A DNA stretch of 64,000 nt from Adhaeribacter aerolatus (lineage in GTDB: Bacteria; Bacteroidota; Bacteroidia; Cytophagales; Hymenobacteraceae), in contig NZ_BJYS01000013.1 of NCBI RefSeq assembly GCF_007991635.1, forward strand, positions 114,139 through 178,138, given 5' to 3'. A model generated the notes under the pieces. The model did not search any database, had not been told where the DNA came from, and saw only the letters and a list, made by a program, of their open reading frames with translations. Both the position numbers and the translations under genes were made by a program. Of the stretch, positions 17,181 to 25,828 are shown one piece after another. Position 1 is the first letter of the stretch. Every line of letters starts with the position of its first letter.

Positions 17181-17777
17181 TAATGCTCTTTTGCTTTACA
17201 ACCAGATAGCCAGCTTGATTTACCGTTATTTCGGTTCCGGAATTTTCTGCCATTAATTAGTTAACCTATCTGTTACTTTTTACAATTATTCAGGTTAACA
17301 AAAAAACAAACCAGTTTAGTGGTTAATTAATCTTTAAACTTAAACAAGCTTACTATGCTTAACATTCCCAATATTTTAGATTGCCTGAATTTAGGATTTG
17401 CAAAAATAACAAAGCCTACGAACAAAACCGAAGAAGTATAAATCATACTTGCTGCGTATAGGCTATTACATTTCAGATTTCATTAGAATATTAATTTTGG
17501 TTAAGGCTAAAATCCGGAGCCAGCATCGAAAAAGGTAAGTAATATTCCAGATATGGATTTTTACCTGCTCAAAATTAAACCCGACAAAGGTACGGAATCT
17601 GCTGCAGGAATTGCCAAATACCCAAAAGGTTTATCCGGTCCTCTAAAAAATATTGAAGATTAATTCGGTAAGCGTTAAATATATAGCCCCGCCTACCGAT
17701 AATTTGAGTTTAAGTAAACCGTTAAATTTTAGAGATAGCTGCTACCTTTGCAGTATTACCACTTTAAGCTACACCCT
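17181..17777. other. Intergenic region upstream of ileS and of a lipoprotein gene
   Basis: About 600 AT-rich bases between divergent genes. It holds a TACCTTTG promoter box at 17743-17750 for the plus-strand lipoprotein, and a small hairpin AAGTAT/ATACTT at 17434-17450. A 36-codon frame at 17553-17663 (MDFYLLKIKPDKGTES...) has a protein-like composition, but nothing else supports it as a gene. No T-box leader was recognised before ileS. Confidence 0.4.
17743..17750 (+). promoter_or_regulatory. Bacteroidota -7 promoter box TACCTTTG
   Basis: Matches the TAnnTTTG consensus of the Bacteroidota primary sigma factor and lies 28 bases before the lipoprotein ATG at 17778. No clear TTTG was seen at the -33 spacing, so the call is tentative. 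Confidence 0.45.
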
Positions 17778-18407
17778 ATGAAAAAAATTAAACTCGCCTT
17801 AAATGCATTGGGCCTAACCTTAATTATAGCTTTTGCCTCTTCTTGCGCCGGCCCCAAACAAGTATTTTATTTTCAACCTGGGCCACCTACACCTAAAGTA
17901 GCAGCCAAAGATGCTAAACCGGAGCTTGCTTTATCGGCCAGCACGGCACCTGGAGTTGTAGATTTGCCCCGTACCTCTTTAACTATTACGCCGGAGACGG
18001 CCCAAGAAAGTACCGCACCGGTGACTATCAGTAAAAAAGAACTGCGGAAGCTCGTTCGGAAAACGCTAAAAAATATAAAAGACTCTACCGATACCCGAAA
18101 CCGGAATCAACGCATGAGCGTGGCCGTGAACAAAGAGCGGCTGGCGCAGCTTGAATCGGAAGCACGCGAGTTTAAAAATTCGGTAAGGGTACAGAATGAC
18201 GATAAAAAGCTGACCGTTGACATGAAAAGACCGATTCCGGAATTTTCGCAAACCGAATGGATTTTATTAGGCGTGGCCGCTTTACTGGTTTTACTAATAT
18301 TGCTTTCGCTGCCGGTATTAGGCCCCATATTGGGTATTGTACTGGCGTTGGCCATTATTGCCCTCGGTGTTGGATTATTAACGGGTTATATCGATCTGAA
18401 TATTTGA
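17778..18407 (+). CDS. Lipoprotein with C-terminal membrane segments, unknown
   Basis: Starting at ATG 17778 the protein begins MKKIKLALNALG with a hydrophobic h-region and a lipobox-like FASSC (Cys23). The middle is Pro/Thr-rich and then basic (KKELRKLVRKTLKNIKD), consistent with a flexible periplasmic stretch. The C-terminus holds two adjacent hydrophobic segments (about 160-180 and 182-200 of the mature numbering, WILLGVAALLVLLILLSLPVLGPILGIVLAL). A lipoprotein with a membrane tail is unusual but recurs among uncharacterised Bacteroidota proteins. The frame is open ten codons further upstream, but the -7 box would then lie inside the reading frame. Function unknown. It is convergent with glyS. 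Confidence 0.7.
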   Translation: MKKIKLALNALGLTLIIAFASSCAGPKQVFYFQPGPPTPKVAAKDAKPELALSASTAPGVVDLPRTSLTITPETAQESTAPVTISKKELRKLVRKTLKNIKDSTDTRNRNQRMSVAVNKERLAQLESEAREFKNSVRVQNDDKKLTVDMKRPIPEFSQTEWILLGVAALLVLLILLSLPVLGPILGIVLALAIIALGVGLLTGYIDLNI

Positions 18408-18463
18408 AAGCACTAGGCTTATCTTAATTATTCAGATTCTTTAAAACCTGTTTTTAAAAGAAT

Positions 18464-18503
18464 AAAAAGAAGGGCTGCCAACTTGTTGATAGCCCTTCTT
18501 TTT
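18464..18503. terminator. Bidirectional terminator between the lipoprotein gene and glyS
   Basis: Stem AAAAAGAAGGGCT ending 18475 / AGCCCTTCTTTTT at 18491-18503 with a 15-base loop. Poly-A before and poly-T after allow it to end transcription from both convergent genes. Confidence 0.88.
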
Positions 18504-18517
18504 GATTTGTAACCTAG

Positions 18518-20020
18518 TTACAGCTTTTCAAATATTCTTTTAAAACTAACGGCATCACCAATAATCCGGCTCAGTTCGCTTATGGGTAAGCGTTGCTGCT
18601 CGCGGGTATCGCGGTCGCGGATAGTAACGGTATTATTTTCTAACGTTTCGTAATCTACGGCAATGCAGTACGGGGTACCAATTAAATCCTGGCGGGTATA
18701 ACGTTTTCCAATGGCATCGCGCTCTTCGTAAATTACATTGAAATCGTACTTTAACTGGTCAAAAATTTCCAGGGCTTTTTCGGGTAAACCATCTTTGCGT
18801 ACCAGCGGGAATATGGCGGCTTTAACCGGCGCCAAAGCCGGATGTAGTTTCAGGAAAGTACGGGTTTTGGTAGCATCGCCTTCGGTTACTTCTTCTTCGG
18901 TAAAAGCATTGCACAAGGTCATTAAAAACAAGCGGTCGGCGCCGGCCGAAGTTTCGATTACGTAAGGTACGTAATTACCAAAAGGTTTACCTTCTTCGTT
19001 CAGGTCATTATCAAAATATTGCTGCTTTTTGCGGCTCAGTTCCTGGTGCTGCGATAAGTCGAAATCTGAGCGGGAGTGAATACCTTCTACTTCTTTAAAG
19101 CCAAACGGGAAATCAAATTCAATATCTACGGCGGCTTTCGCATAGTGGGCTAGTTTTTCGTGGTCGTGGAACCGCAGTTTCTCAGCCGGGATACCCATGG
19201 CCTCGTGCCATTTCAGTCTGATTTGTTTCCAGTGTTCATACCACTCTTCTTCGGTACCAGGCCGTACAAAAAACTGCATTTCCATCTGTTCGAATTCGCG
19301 CATCCGGAAAGTAAACTGGCGAGCCACAATTTCGTTCCGGAAAGCTTTACCAATCTGGGCAATACCGAAAGGAACTTTCATGCGACCGGTTTTCTGTACG
19401 TTCAGAAAATTCACAAATATTCCCTGAGCCGTTTCGGGCCGTAAATAAATAGTGCTGGCATCTTCGGCTACCGAACCCACCTGCGTCGAGAACATCAGGT
19501 TAAACTGCCGTACTTCGGTCCAGTTGGTAGTACCCGAAATGGGGCATTTAATATTTTCAGAAATAATTAACTCCTGAACGCCTTTTAAGTCTTCGGCTTC
19601 GAGCAAGCGGGCCAATGATTTTACCAGTGCCTGAGCTTTATCTAAATCGCCGGCTTTTTCGTATTCAGCGGCTTTTTCTTCTACCAGTACATCGGCCCGG
19701 TACCGCTTCTTCGAATCTTTGTTATCGATCATCGGGTCGTTAAAAGAATCGATGTGGCCGGAAGCTTTCCAGGTGAGTGGGTGCATAAAAATAGCGGCAT
19801 CAATTCCCACTACGTTCTGGTTTAGCTGGGTCATGCATTTCCACCAGAGTGTTTTAATATTATTTTTCAGCTCTACCCCGTTCTGGCCGTAATCGTAAAC
19901 GGCCTGCAGTCCGTCGTATATTTCGCTCGACGGAAATACAAAACCGTATTCTTTGGCGTGCGAAATAATATCTTTAAGTTGTGTACTTTCTAATGAAGTT
20001 TTATCTGTTTTTGTTGCCAT
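18518..20020 (-). CDS. glyS: Glycyl-tRNA synthetase, single-chain class II type
   Basis: A 500-residue alpha2-type GlyRS that charges tRNA-Gly in the cytosol. Class II features are in order: N-terminal LKDIISHAKEYGFVFPSSEIYDGLQAVYDYG (15-45), the glycine-specific WWKCMTQLNQNVVGIDAAIFMHPLTWKASGH, motif 2 FRNEIVARQFTFRMREFEQMEMQFF (about 235-259), and motif 3 with IETSAGADRLFLMTL. The C-terminal anticodon-binding domain follows (KAAIFPLVRKDGLPEKALEIF to the end). Length and sequence fit the eukaryote/Thermus-like single-chain form and not the alpha2beta2 form. ATG at 20018-20020 has TATATTTG 6 bases upstream, so the mRNA leader may be very short. Confidence 0.96.
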   Translation of the reverse strand: MATKTDKTSLESTQLKDIISHAKEYGFVFPSSEIYDGLQAVYDYGQNGVELKNNIKTLWWKCMTQLNQNVVGIDAAIFMHPLTWKASGHIDSFNDPMIDNKDSKKRYRADVLVEEKAAEYEKAGDLDKAQALVKSLARLLEAEDLKGVQELIISENIKCPISGTTNWTEVRQFNLMFSTQVGSVAEDASTIYLRPETAQGIFVNFLNVQKTGRMKVPFGIAQIGKAFRNEIVARQFTFRMREFEQMEMQFFVRPGTEEEWYEHWKQIRLKWHEAMGIPAEKLRFHDHEKLAHYAKAAVDIEFDFPFGFKEVEGIHSRSDFDLSQHQELSRKKQQYFDNDLNEEGKPFGNYVPYVIETSAGADRLFLMTLCNAFTEEEVTEGDATKTRTFLKLHPALAPVKAAIFPLVRKDGLPEKALEIFDQLKYDFNVIYEERDAIGKRYTRQDLIGTPYCIAVDYETLENNTVTIRDRDTREQQRLPISELSRIIGDAVSFKRIFEKL

Positions 20021-20216
20021 AGCTGCAAATATATTAAGTGCATCCTTCCGGAGAAAGAGATTACGGTAATTTTGCCTTTACAGACTTCATTTTTAACTTA
20101 TTACCGTTTTTTACGTGTAAGGATTATTTTATTAAAATATTTAGAGCCAAAGGCGGCCGTACGCAAATAAATAGGTGATTTAACAATTTCTTAACATTAA
20201 GCCTACTTTTTACCCT

Positions 20217-20224
20217 TACTTTTG
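20217..20224 (+). promoter_or_regulatory. Bacteroidota -7 promoter box TACTTTTG
   Basis: TAnnTTTG match 29 bases before the ATG of the phosphate transporter gene, in the divergent spacer with glyS. The -33 TTTG is not evident. Confidence 0.4.
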
Positions 20225-20252
20225 CGACTAATTTTGACTAACTGTAACCTTT

Positions 20253-21656
20253 ATGTTTGGATTACCTCCCGAACTTCTTTTTTTACTCATTCTTTGTTTA
20301 GTAGCGGCATGTGCTTTTGAGTTTGTCAATGGCTTTCACGATACCGCTAATGCCGTGGCAACGGTTATTTACACCAATACCTTGCGTCCGTGGGTAGCAG
20401 TAGTCTGGTCTGGCATCTGGAATTTTATTGGGGTTTTTGCTGGTGGCATTGGGGTAGCTATGGCCATTGTTTATTTATTGCCCGTAGAGGCCCTCATTGA
20501 CCAGAATGTATACCACGGAATTGCCATGATTGGGGCTCTACTCATCAGCGCCATTATCTGGAACGTGGGTACCTGGTATTACGGCTTGCCTTCCTCCAGT
20601 TCGCACACCCTCATTGGTTCTATTCTGGGTGTAGGTATTGCTTTTTCTATTCTACCTGACACTACCGGTACAGCTGTAAACTGGGGCGAAGCCGGTAAAA
20701 CCGGTATGTCTCTAATTGTATCGCCGCTGTTGGGTTTTACCCTTACCGTAATTTTAATGTTTATCCTGAAAAGGTTTGTTAAAAATAAGACTATTTTTAA
20801 AGAACCCCACAAGCGCAAACCACCGCCACTCTGGATACGGCTTATATTGATTGTTACCTGTACCCTGGTTAGCTTTTTTCACGGCTCTAACGATGGCCAG
20901 AAAGGCGTAGGCTTAATCATGCTCATTCTGATTGGCATTGTGCCTATCCATTTTGCGCTCGATATTTCTAAAGACCCGGCCAGCATTACCCAATCGCTGG
21001 CCCAGGTAGAGCAGGTGGTAAACAAAGTTGATACCAATGTTTTGTCTTTAAAAGATGCGCAAAATGTAACCGAAATGAAAAGTAATATTGCGGATATGCA
21101 CCGCTTGTTTTCTTCGGTAGATCAACTACACGCCCTGCCCGAAAAAAGCCGGTTTATGGTACGCCGCGACATCTTATTATTGACCAAAGAAACCGAAAAT
21201 CTGCTGAAAAGTCCGGATGTAACGCTGAGTTTAGCCGACCGCGCTCGCCTGGACGAAAATATTAAGGAAATGCGTACTTACACCGATTACGCACCTACCT
21301 GGGTTATTTCTATTGTGGCCTTATCGTTGGGTATTGGTACCATGGTAGGGTGGAAAAGAATTGTAAAAACCATTGGCGAGAAAATAGGAAAAGAGCACTT
21401 AACGTATGCTCAGGGCGCTTCGGCCGAATTAATGGCAGCCGGCGTAATTGGGTTTTCCACGTTTGTTTTTAAACTGCCGGTGAGTACCACGCATATTTTA
21501 TCGTCGGGTATAGCGGGCAGTATGGTGGCCAACCGGGGAATTAAAAACCTCAACCCAACTACTGTCCGGAATATTGCTTTGGCGTGGGTTTTAACCTTGC
21601 CGGTCTCCATGTTTTTATCCGGCACCTTGTTTTTGTTATTCCGCTGGATGATTTAA
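20253..21656 (+). CDS. PiT-family inorganic phosphate transporter
   Basis: A 467-residue membrane protein with the duplicated PiT signature: FVNGFHDTANAVATVIYT (24-41) in the first repeat, FHGSNDGQKGVG at the start of the second, then LPSSSSHTLIGSILG and KLPVSTTHILSSGIAGSMVANRG. About ten hydrophobic segments are split by a charged cytosolic loop (about 245-345, rich in VEQVVNKVDTNV-like helices). These transporters move phosphate with protons or sodium across the inner membrane. No PhoU-like (TIGR00153) partner gene lies next to it. The gene is flanked by a divergent glyS and ended by a strong hairpin. Confidence 0.94.
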   Translation: MFGLPPELLFLLILCLVAACAFEFVNGFHDTANAVATVIYTNTLRPWVAVVWSGIWNFIGVFAGGIGVAMAIVYLLPVEALIDQNVYHGIAMIGALLISAIIWNVGTWYYGLPSSSSHTLIGSILGVGIAFSILPDTTGTAVNWGEAGKTGMSLIVSPLLGFTLTVILMFILKRFVKNKTIFKEPHKRKPPPLWIRLILIVTCTLVSFFHGSNDGQKGVGLIMLILIGIVPIHFALDISKDPASITQSLAQVEQVVNKVDTNVLSLKDAQNVTEMKSNIADMHRLFSSVDQLHALPEKSRFMVRRDILLLTKETENLLKSPDVTLSLADRARLDENIKEMRTYTDYAPTWVISIVALSLGIGTMVGWKRIVKTIGEKIGKEHLTYAQGASAELMAAGVIGFSTFVFKLPVSTTHILSSGIAGSMVANRGIKNLNPTTVRNIALAWVLTLPVSMFLSGTLFLLFRWMI

Positions 21657-21675
21657 TTAATATCTGATAAATAAT

Positions 21676-21718
21676 AAAAAAGAAAGCGGCTGATTAAGTA
21701 TCAGCCGCTTTCTTTTTT
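21676..21718. terminator. Bidirectional terminator after the PiT gene
   Basis: Perfect 18-bp stem: 21676-21693 (AAAAAAGAAAGCGGCTGA) against 21701-21718, with a 7-base loop. It serves the PiT gene on plus and the 21743-22204 gene on minus. Confidence 0.92.
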
Positions 21719-21742
21719 ATAGCCTACCTGCAACACCAGATA

Positions 21743-22204
21743 TTATTTTTCGTCGGGCCACTGCACTTCTAAATCGTCGTTAATAAACACGCCAAAATTA
21801 ACAGCCAGCAACTGATCATTTTCGAGGTATAAATCAATCATTTCGCGTTCGTAGCTCAGGCGGGTTTCGCCGGTTTCCAGTTTTTCCGTTTCGTAATCGG
21901 TTATGCCATTTTGAGCGAGCAATTCTTTTAATTCCTTGCCCGATAAGTCAAATATTCTTTTGCCGAACAAGACTACATCAGGGTTTTCGGTTTGGATGCA
22001 GCTCAGGCGGTAATCATCTTCGCGATCAAAGAAAAAAGAATAGCCACTCTGCCAGTAATTCCAAGCGGTGTGCTCAAACTCATCTTCCTCGTCCGATTCT
22101 TCTATTTCTTCCGGATCGCCCATTAAATCTTTTACCTGGTCCATCGAATAGCCAAAACGGATATTGCCCATACCGGTGCCCAGCTCTATTTCGTTCTCTT
22201 TCAT
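21743..22204 (-). CDS. Conserved acidic cytosolic protein, unknown
   Basis: A 153-residue soluble protein with no signal peptide. The N-terminus ELGTGMGNIRFGYSMDQVKDLMGDPEEIEES resembles the 'short beta hairpin then MxxVxxxLGxP' start common to many SmpA-like or immunity-type small domains, but no family can be named with confidence. An acidic patch (EESDEEDEFEH, about 34-44) is followed by aromatic-rich strands (WNYWQSGYSFFF). It forms a tandem with the DUF4385 gene upstream (31 bases apart, same strand) and shares a terminator with the PiT gene. Possibly co-transcribed with DUF4385; function unknown. Confidence 0.7.
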   Translation of the reverse strand: MKENEIELGTGMGNIRFGYSMDQVKDLMGDPEEIEESDEEDEFEHTAWNYWQSGYSFFFDREDDYRLSCIQTENPDVVLFGKRIFDLSGKELKELLAQNGITDYETEKLETGETRLSYEREMIDLYLENDQLLAVNFGVFINDDLEVQWPDEK

Positions 22205-22234
22205 GTTTAGTTGGTTTTCAAAACGGTTATCTTC

Positions 22235-22732
22235 TTATTTCCCAAATTTAGCCAGATGCTCCTGGAATAATTGTTTATACAAAATATTATTTTTTGCTTC
22301 CGTCCACTTTTCTTTAAATATCGCCGCCGCGGCGGCTTTTACCGGATCTTCGGCGGTGTTGGGCAGCAAATATTTTTTCCGGGCCTCTTTTTCGGCGGCG
22401 CGGCTCTCTTCCAGCTGCGGATTTTGGGCATATTTCCGCCCCGACTTATGATTAGCGTAACGCCGGGCCCGGGTGTACCCCATTTGTAAAAATTTGCGCG
22501 CCATATCGGCGCCAATAAAGTCACACTGCGCCAGGTAATCCAAAAAAAGGCGGTACACCTCATCGGCCGACTTCTGCGCTATTTCCGGGGTTTTAAAGCG
22601 CCAGTATGGCAGTATCTCCGATTTGTATGGTTCTACCAGCAGCACTCCCTGCTCGCCTTTGCCAATCCGGTATAATTCGGGCGAAGCCCGGAAATTTATT
22701 TTTTTAAAATCGAGTGTATAATCAAACGGCAT
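22235..22732 (-). CDS. DUF4385 family protein
   Basis: A 165-residue soluble protein. The start FDYTLDFKKINFRASPELYRIGKGEQGVLLVEPYKSEILPYWRFKTPEIA and the later FIGADMARKFLQMGYTRARRYANHKSGRKY match my recollection of DUF4385, a family found scattered across bacteria. The second motif is basic and helical and could touch nucleic acid, which is speculation. No catalytic residues can be assigned. It is the last gene on the left of the candidate replication origin and is transcribed away from it. ATG at 22730-22732 precedes the conserved start, so the coordinates are secure. Confidence 0.8.
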   Translation of the reverse strand: MPFDYTLDFKKINFRASPELYRIGKGEQGVLLVEPYKSEILPYWRFKTPEIAQKSADEVYRLFLDYLAQCDFIGADMARKFLQMGYTRARRYANHKSGRKYAQNPQLEESRAAEKEARKKYLLPNTAEDPVKAAAAAIFKEKWTEAKNNILYKQLFQEHLAKFGK

Positions 22733-23206
22733 TTCTTTTTTCCATTTTGATTTTTCTTTACACGCAGCCGGGTTCTAAAAGTTTTTTTCTGGTTTTCCAA
22801 AGTTTTAAACAACCCTATTAATATTAATTATTTTTATTTAAAAATTTAAAGATCTATCTCCGTTATTAGGGCTGTTTACAAGTTAATAAACCCGCTGGGT
22901 TATAAACCGGTTATTATCTTGTTTACAAAGCAGCGACTTATCCTGATTTATCTACACCGGCTGCTGCTTTAATGTGTTAATTTTCAATACGATATTTTAC
23001 TTGTAAACATTTCGACAATTGGAGAGGTTAAAAACCAATTGAGTTATTAATATGTGAATAAGGATTTAAAACCAGTATGACTTATTCTTTTTTATAAACC
23101 AAGAGGTTGTTGGGGTAATGATAAGTGCGGGTTGAACCATTTTTTGTATCGAAATACTAACAACACGAATAGATATCCACAGGTATACACACCATTTATC
23201 CATAGC
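22733..23206. other. Candidate chromosomal replication origin (oriC)
   Basis: 474 AT-rich bases without a coding frame, 2.6 kb from mnmG, a common oriC neighbour. DnaA-like boxes: TTATCCTGA (22938-22946) and TTATCTACA (22948-22956), exactly 10 bp apart and flanked by CAGC/GCTG; TGTGAATAA (23053-23061, minus-strand TTATTCACA, an exact TTATNCACA); ATATCCACA (23173-23181); TTATCCATA (23196-23204). An almost pure A/T stretch at about 22800-22852 could be the unwinding element. TGTTTACAA occurs three times (see repeat entry), and CAATTGG/CCAATTG (23016-23022, 23035-23041) forms an inverted repeat. dnaA, dnaN and parAB are absent from the window, and the genes to the right run towards this site, which weakens the case. 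Confidence 0.5.
22873..23009. repeat. Three copies of TGTTTACAA(G/A) in the candidate origin
   Basis: TGTTTACAAG at 22873-22882, TGTTTACAAA at 22920-22929 and the inverted CTTGTAAACA at 23000-23009. A 10-mer recurring three times in 137 bases, on both strands, suggests a protein-binding site repeated on purpose. Identity of the binding protein is unknown. Confidence 0.55.
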
Positions 23207-24823
23207 CTAAAATTTAAGGAGTGGATCCGGCTCTTTTATCTCAATTTCCCAGTTGGCTTTTATTTCCTGGGGGTTCGGGTAATGATAAATTTTTTCCGGA
23301 ATCGTTATTAAATCGGCATTTCCGGCCCGCCACTGGCCATTATTGTCTTCGTCTATTTTTACGCGAATGCGGTAAGTATCGGGTACCAGCCGGTCTAACT
23401 GCAATATTTTGGGTGAGTCCAGCACTTGCACTACTTCGCCGGCTTTATTTAATACTTCTACCCAGTACCGTTTGTAATCGGTATAAATTCTGCCGCTTAA
23501 GCCGCCTACGGTTATTTTATTCGAAACTTCTAAACGGGTATTTTGCTGCCGGAAACGGTCGCCGGATACCGGTAGTACTTTGGTAGTATCCAGTATTATC
23601 TGCACAGTTTTTTTGGCTGTAAGCGGCGTATTAAGGCTAAGCACCGTAGCCGTTGGGTTTAGTTTTAAATCCTGCGGAAAGTTCAGCGCTTTGCGATTTA
23701 CCGAATCCTGTACCAGAGTAACCGCTCCCAGCGGCTCTACTATCTTAACGGGTACTTTAAAGGTTAAATGCAGCGGCGTATCTTTTGTTAATTGGTTGCC
23801 TTCTAGGGGCAAAGTATAGGCATCGCCGGCACGGGGCGCTTTTTTTCCTTCAAACGTAATATTTAAGGTGTCCAGGCGGGTATTGCCGGCGCTGTCAGTT
23901 GCCGAAACCAGGTATTTGCCGCTGGCATTTGGGGCCGTTGGAAAAATGGCTATTTTATTTCCCCTTTTATCGGCTACGCTTATAAACGGCGCCGGCGTGT
24001 TATCCATCTTATTAATTTTAAAAGCACTTAAACCTTCGTTAAAGTTCATCCGGAATTCTTCCAAAAACTTTTCCGATTGTTCTACCAAAGGCTTTTTGGT
24101 GTCGATGCGTACCGTCGTAAAATTTTGCTCCGGCGTAGCTGCCGTTACTTTAATGGATTTGCCGAGGTAGCCAATCCGTTCATTGTCGTTGTCATAAAGC
24201 ATGTTGTTGTTGCGGTCCTGGTGCGCGTAAATGCGGTATTCGCCTTCTTTTACGTTTTGCAACTGGTAATTGCCTTTATCATCGGTTTGGGTAAGGTAAA
24301 AGGGTTTGTGCTTGCGGATGGTGGTAGTATCGTTGGCAGGGTACAATACAACGTTGGTTTTGGCTTCGGGGGCATTGGTGTATAGCTCGCGGACGGTGCC
24401 TTTCACCTGCCCCGAATCTAAGTAAGTACCGGTGCTGAAAGTTAAACTCAGGTTGGCCGCTTTGTTGCCTTCGGTAATATCTTCTACGGCCTCCCGGAAA
24501 TTAATGAAATAGGTGGTATTGGGTTCAAAGGCTTTTTCGAACTCCAGCAACAAGGTATTTTTAGTTATTTTCGTTTCAAAAGTATTATTGGTATTGGGGG
24601 TAATAATGAGCTGGCGGTTTAAATCTTTCAGCCGCACTGGTTCATCAAATACCAAGCTAATGGTTTTGCCACTTACATTTAAGGATTTATTAACCGGCGT
24701 ACTTTCCAGCAGTTTGGGAGCCTGCGCATCTTTCGGACCACCTTCGGGTGTGCCCACGCTGGCGCAGGAATAAAGGTAAAAAGCAATGTAGAGCAGCAGT
24801 AAGATATTTAAATAAATGCGCAT
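23207..24823 (-). CDS. Ig-like (SbsA-type) domain lipoprotein
   Basis: A 538-residue lipoprotein: lipobox LYSC (Cys20) followed by ASVGTPEGGPKD, a glycine-rich tether frequent in exported Bacteroidota lipoproteins. The first domain (about 34-135, PKLLESTPVNKSLNVSGKTISLVFDEPVRL ... INFREAVEDITEGN) is a Big_5/SbsA Ig-like domain. A carboxypeptidase-regulatory-like beta domain (about 137-225, GTVRELYTNAPEAKTNVVLYP) follows, then more beta-rich domains. Proteins of this type are conserved in Cytophagales next to mnmG; they are thought to be surface or periplasmic with no known activity. Its last codons border the candidate origin. A gap of 112 bases and a terminator separate it from the methyltransferase gene. 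Confidence 0.82.
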   Translation of the reverse strand: MRIYLNILLLLYIAFYLYSCASVGTPEGGPKDAQAPKLLESTPVNKSLNVSGKTISLVFDEPVRLKDLNRQLIITPNTNNTFETKITKNTLLLEFEKAFEPNTTYFINFREAVEDITEGNKAANLSLTFSTGTYLDSGQVKGTVRELYTNAPEAKTNVVLYPANDTTTIRKHKPFYLTQTDDKGNYQLQNVKEGEYRIYAHQDRNNNMLYDNDNERIGYLGKSIKVTAATPEQNFTTVRIDTKKPLVEQSEKFLEEFRMNFNEGLSAFKINKMDNTPAPFISVADKRGNKIAIFPTAPNASGKYLVSATDSAGNTRLDTLNITFEGKKAPRAGDAYTLPLEGNQLTKDTPLHLTFKVPVKIVEPLGAVTLVQDSVNRKALNFPQDLKLNPTATVLSLNTPLTAKKTVQIILDTTKVLPVSGDRFRQQNTRLEVSNKITVGGLSGRIYTDYKRYWVEVLNKAGEVVQVLDSPKILQLDRLVPDTYRIRVKIDEDNNGQWRAGNADLITIPEKIYHYPNPQEIKANWEIEIKEPDPLLKF

Positions 24824-24906
24824 GGCAGGTATTTGGAATAATTTAGATTTATAACAAAACGGGGTTTCGGGAGATTATATATAAGCACTTCGTTAAGAAG
24901 TGTTAT

Positions 24907-24944
24907 AAAAAAGTAAATCCTATCTGAAATAGGATTTACTTTTT
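24907..24944 (-). terminator. Terminator overlapping the methyltransferase stop codon
   Basis: Stem AAAAAGTAAATCCTAT ending 24923 / ATAGGATTTACTTTTT (24929-24944), 5-base loop. The minus-strand stop codon (24936-24938) lies within the stem, so the last lysine codons of the gene are part of the terminator. It ends the operon that includes mnmG. Confidence 0.85.
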
Positions 24945-25826
24945 CTTGGCAACATAAATCAGACTGGAGTAATCTTGGGTTTCTTTGCCGGCATGGCTAT
25001 TAGATTTATACCCGCTGAGCAACGACCGGAAATAATTAGGACTGCCATTTTTGTATTTTTCGCTTAGCAGGCTCACGTAATACGCATCAAACTTCATGGG
25101 TAAGGTTTGTACCAGTTCCATTTTGTGCTTTTTCAGAAAGCGTTTCATGGTTTGCTGGTTAAAATGGTACAAGTGCCGGGGCACATCGTAAGCGGCCCAA
25201 TTTTCCTTGTATTTCTGGGCGTCTAAAGAATCGGCATTGGGTACGGCAATTAAAAGAAAGCCTTGCGGCTTTAACAAGGCTAATATTTTTTTGGTAGTAT
25301 CGTTTAACCCATGAATATGCTCCAGCACGTGCCAGAGTGTTATCATGTCAAAAGATTCGGGCTCGAACTTCGTAATATCGGCGCTTTCTACCTTATTTTG
25401 GGTTAGCTCATTGGCTTGCTTCCGGGCAACCTCATTCGGTTCGAAGCCAGCCACCTGCCAGCCGTTTTTCTCGCAAGCTTCTAAAAAATGCCCGGTGCCG
25501 CAGCCATAATCCAGCAGGCGGCCTTTTTGGGGCACAAACTTATTAATTAAAGCCACCTTTTGCCGGAGCGTTATAGACCGGACAACTTGATAAGCTTTAT
25601 TCGTTATACCGCTGCTGGTATTGCTATGCGAAATATATTCTTCCGATGCGTAATACCGGCCAATGCTAGCCTCATCGGGGCGCGGGTTCGTAAACTTAAA
25701 AGAGCAGTTTTCGCACTGAACAATTACAAAACTTTCTTTAGAAACGGCATTGTCCGTAACTACCATAAAGTTTTTCAACGCTTCTTTATTGCAGATCGGG
25801 CATTGCTCCAGGCGTTCGTATTGCAT
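24936..25826 (-). CDS. Class I SAM-dependent methyltransferase with N-terminal zinc ribbon
   Basis: A 296-residue protein. The N-terminus carries a CPIC (9-12) and CENC (38-41) pair, a four-Cys zinc-ribbon-like module, followed by FKFTNPRPDEASIGRYY, typical of the large 'methyltransferase domain 13/23' group. The SAM-binding motif I is LLDYGCGTGHFLEAC (about 107-121), and motif post-I/II includes FDMITLWHVLEHI. It probably methylates a small molecule or glycan, as many such proteins sit in envelope clusters; substrate not readable. It starts 2 bases after the mnmG stop codon and so is coupled to mnmG, a linkage seen in related genomes. Confidence 0.88.
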   Translation of the reverse strand: MQYERLEQCPICNKEALKNFMVVTDNAVSKESFVIVQCENCSFKFTNPRPDEASIGRYYASEEYISHSNTSSGITNKAYQVVRSITLRQKVALINKFVPQKGRLLDYGCGTGHFLEACEKNGWQVAGFEPNEVARKQANELTQNKVESADITKFEPESFDMITLWHVLEHIHGLNDTTKKILALLKPQGFLLIAVPNADSLDAQKYKENWAAYDVPRHLYHFNQQTMKRFLKKHKMELVQTLPMKFDAYYVSLLSEKYKNGSPNYFRSLLSGYKSNSHAGKETQDYSSLIYVAKKK

Positions 25827-25828
25827 TT

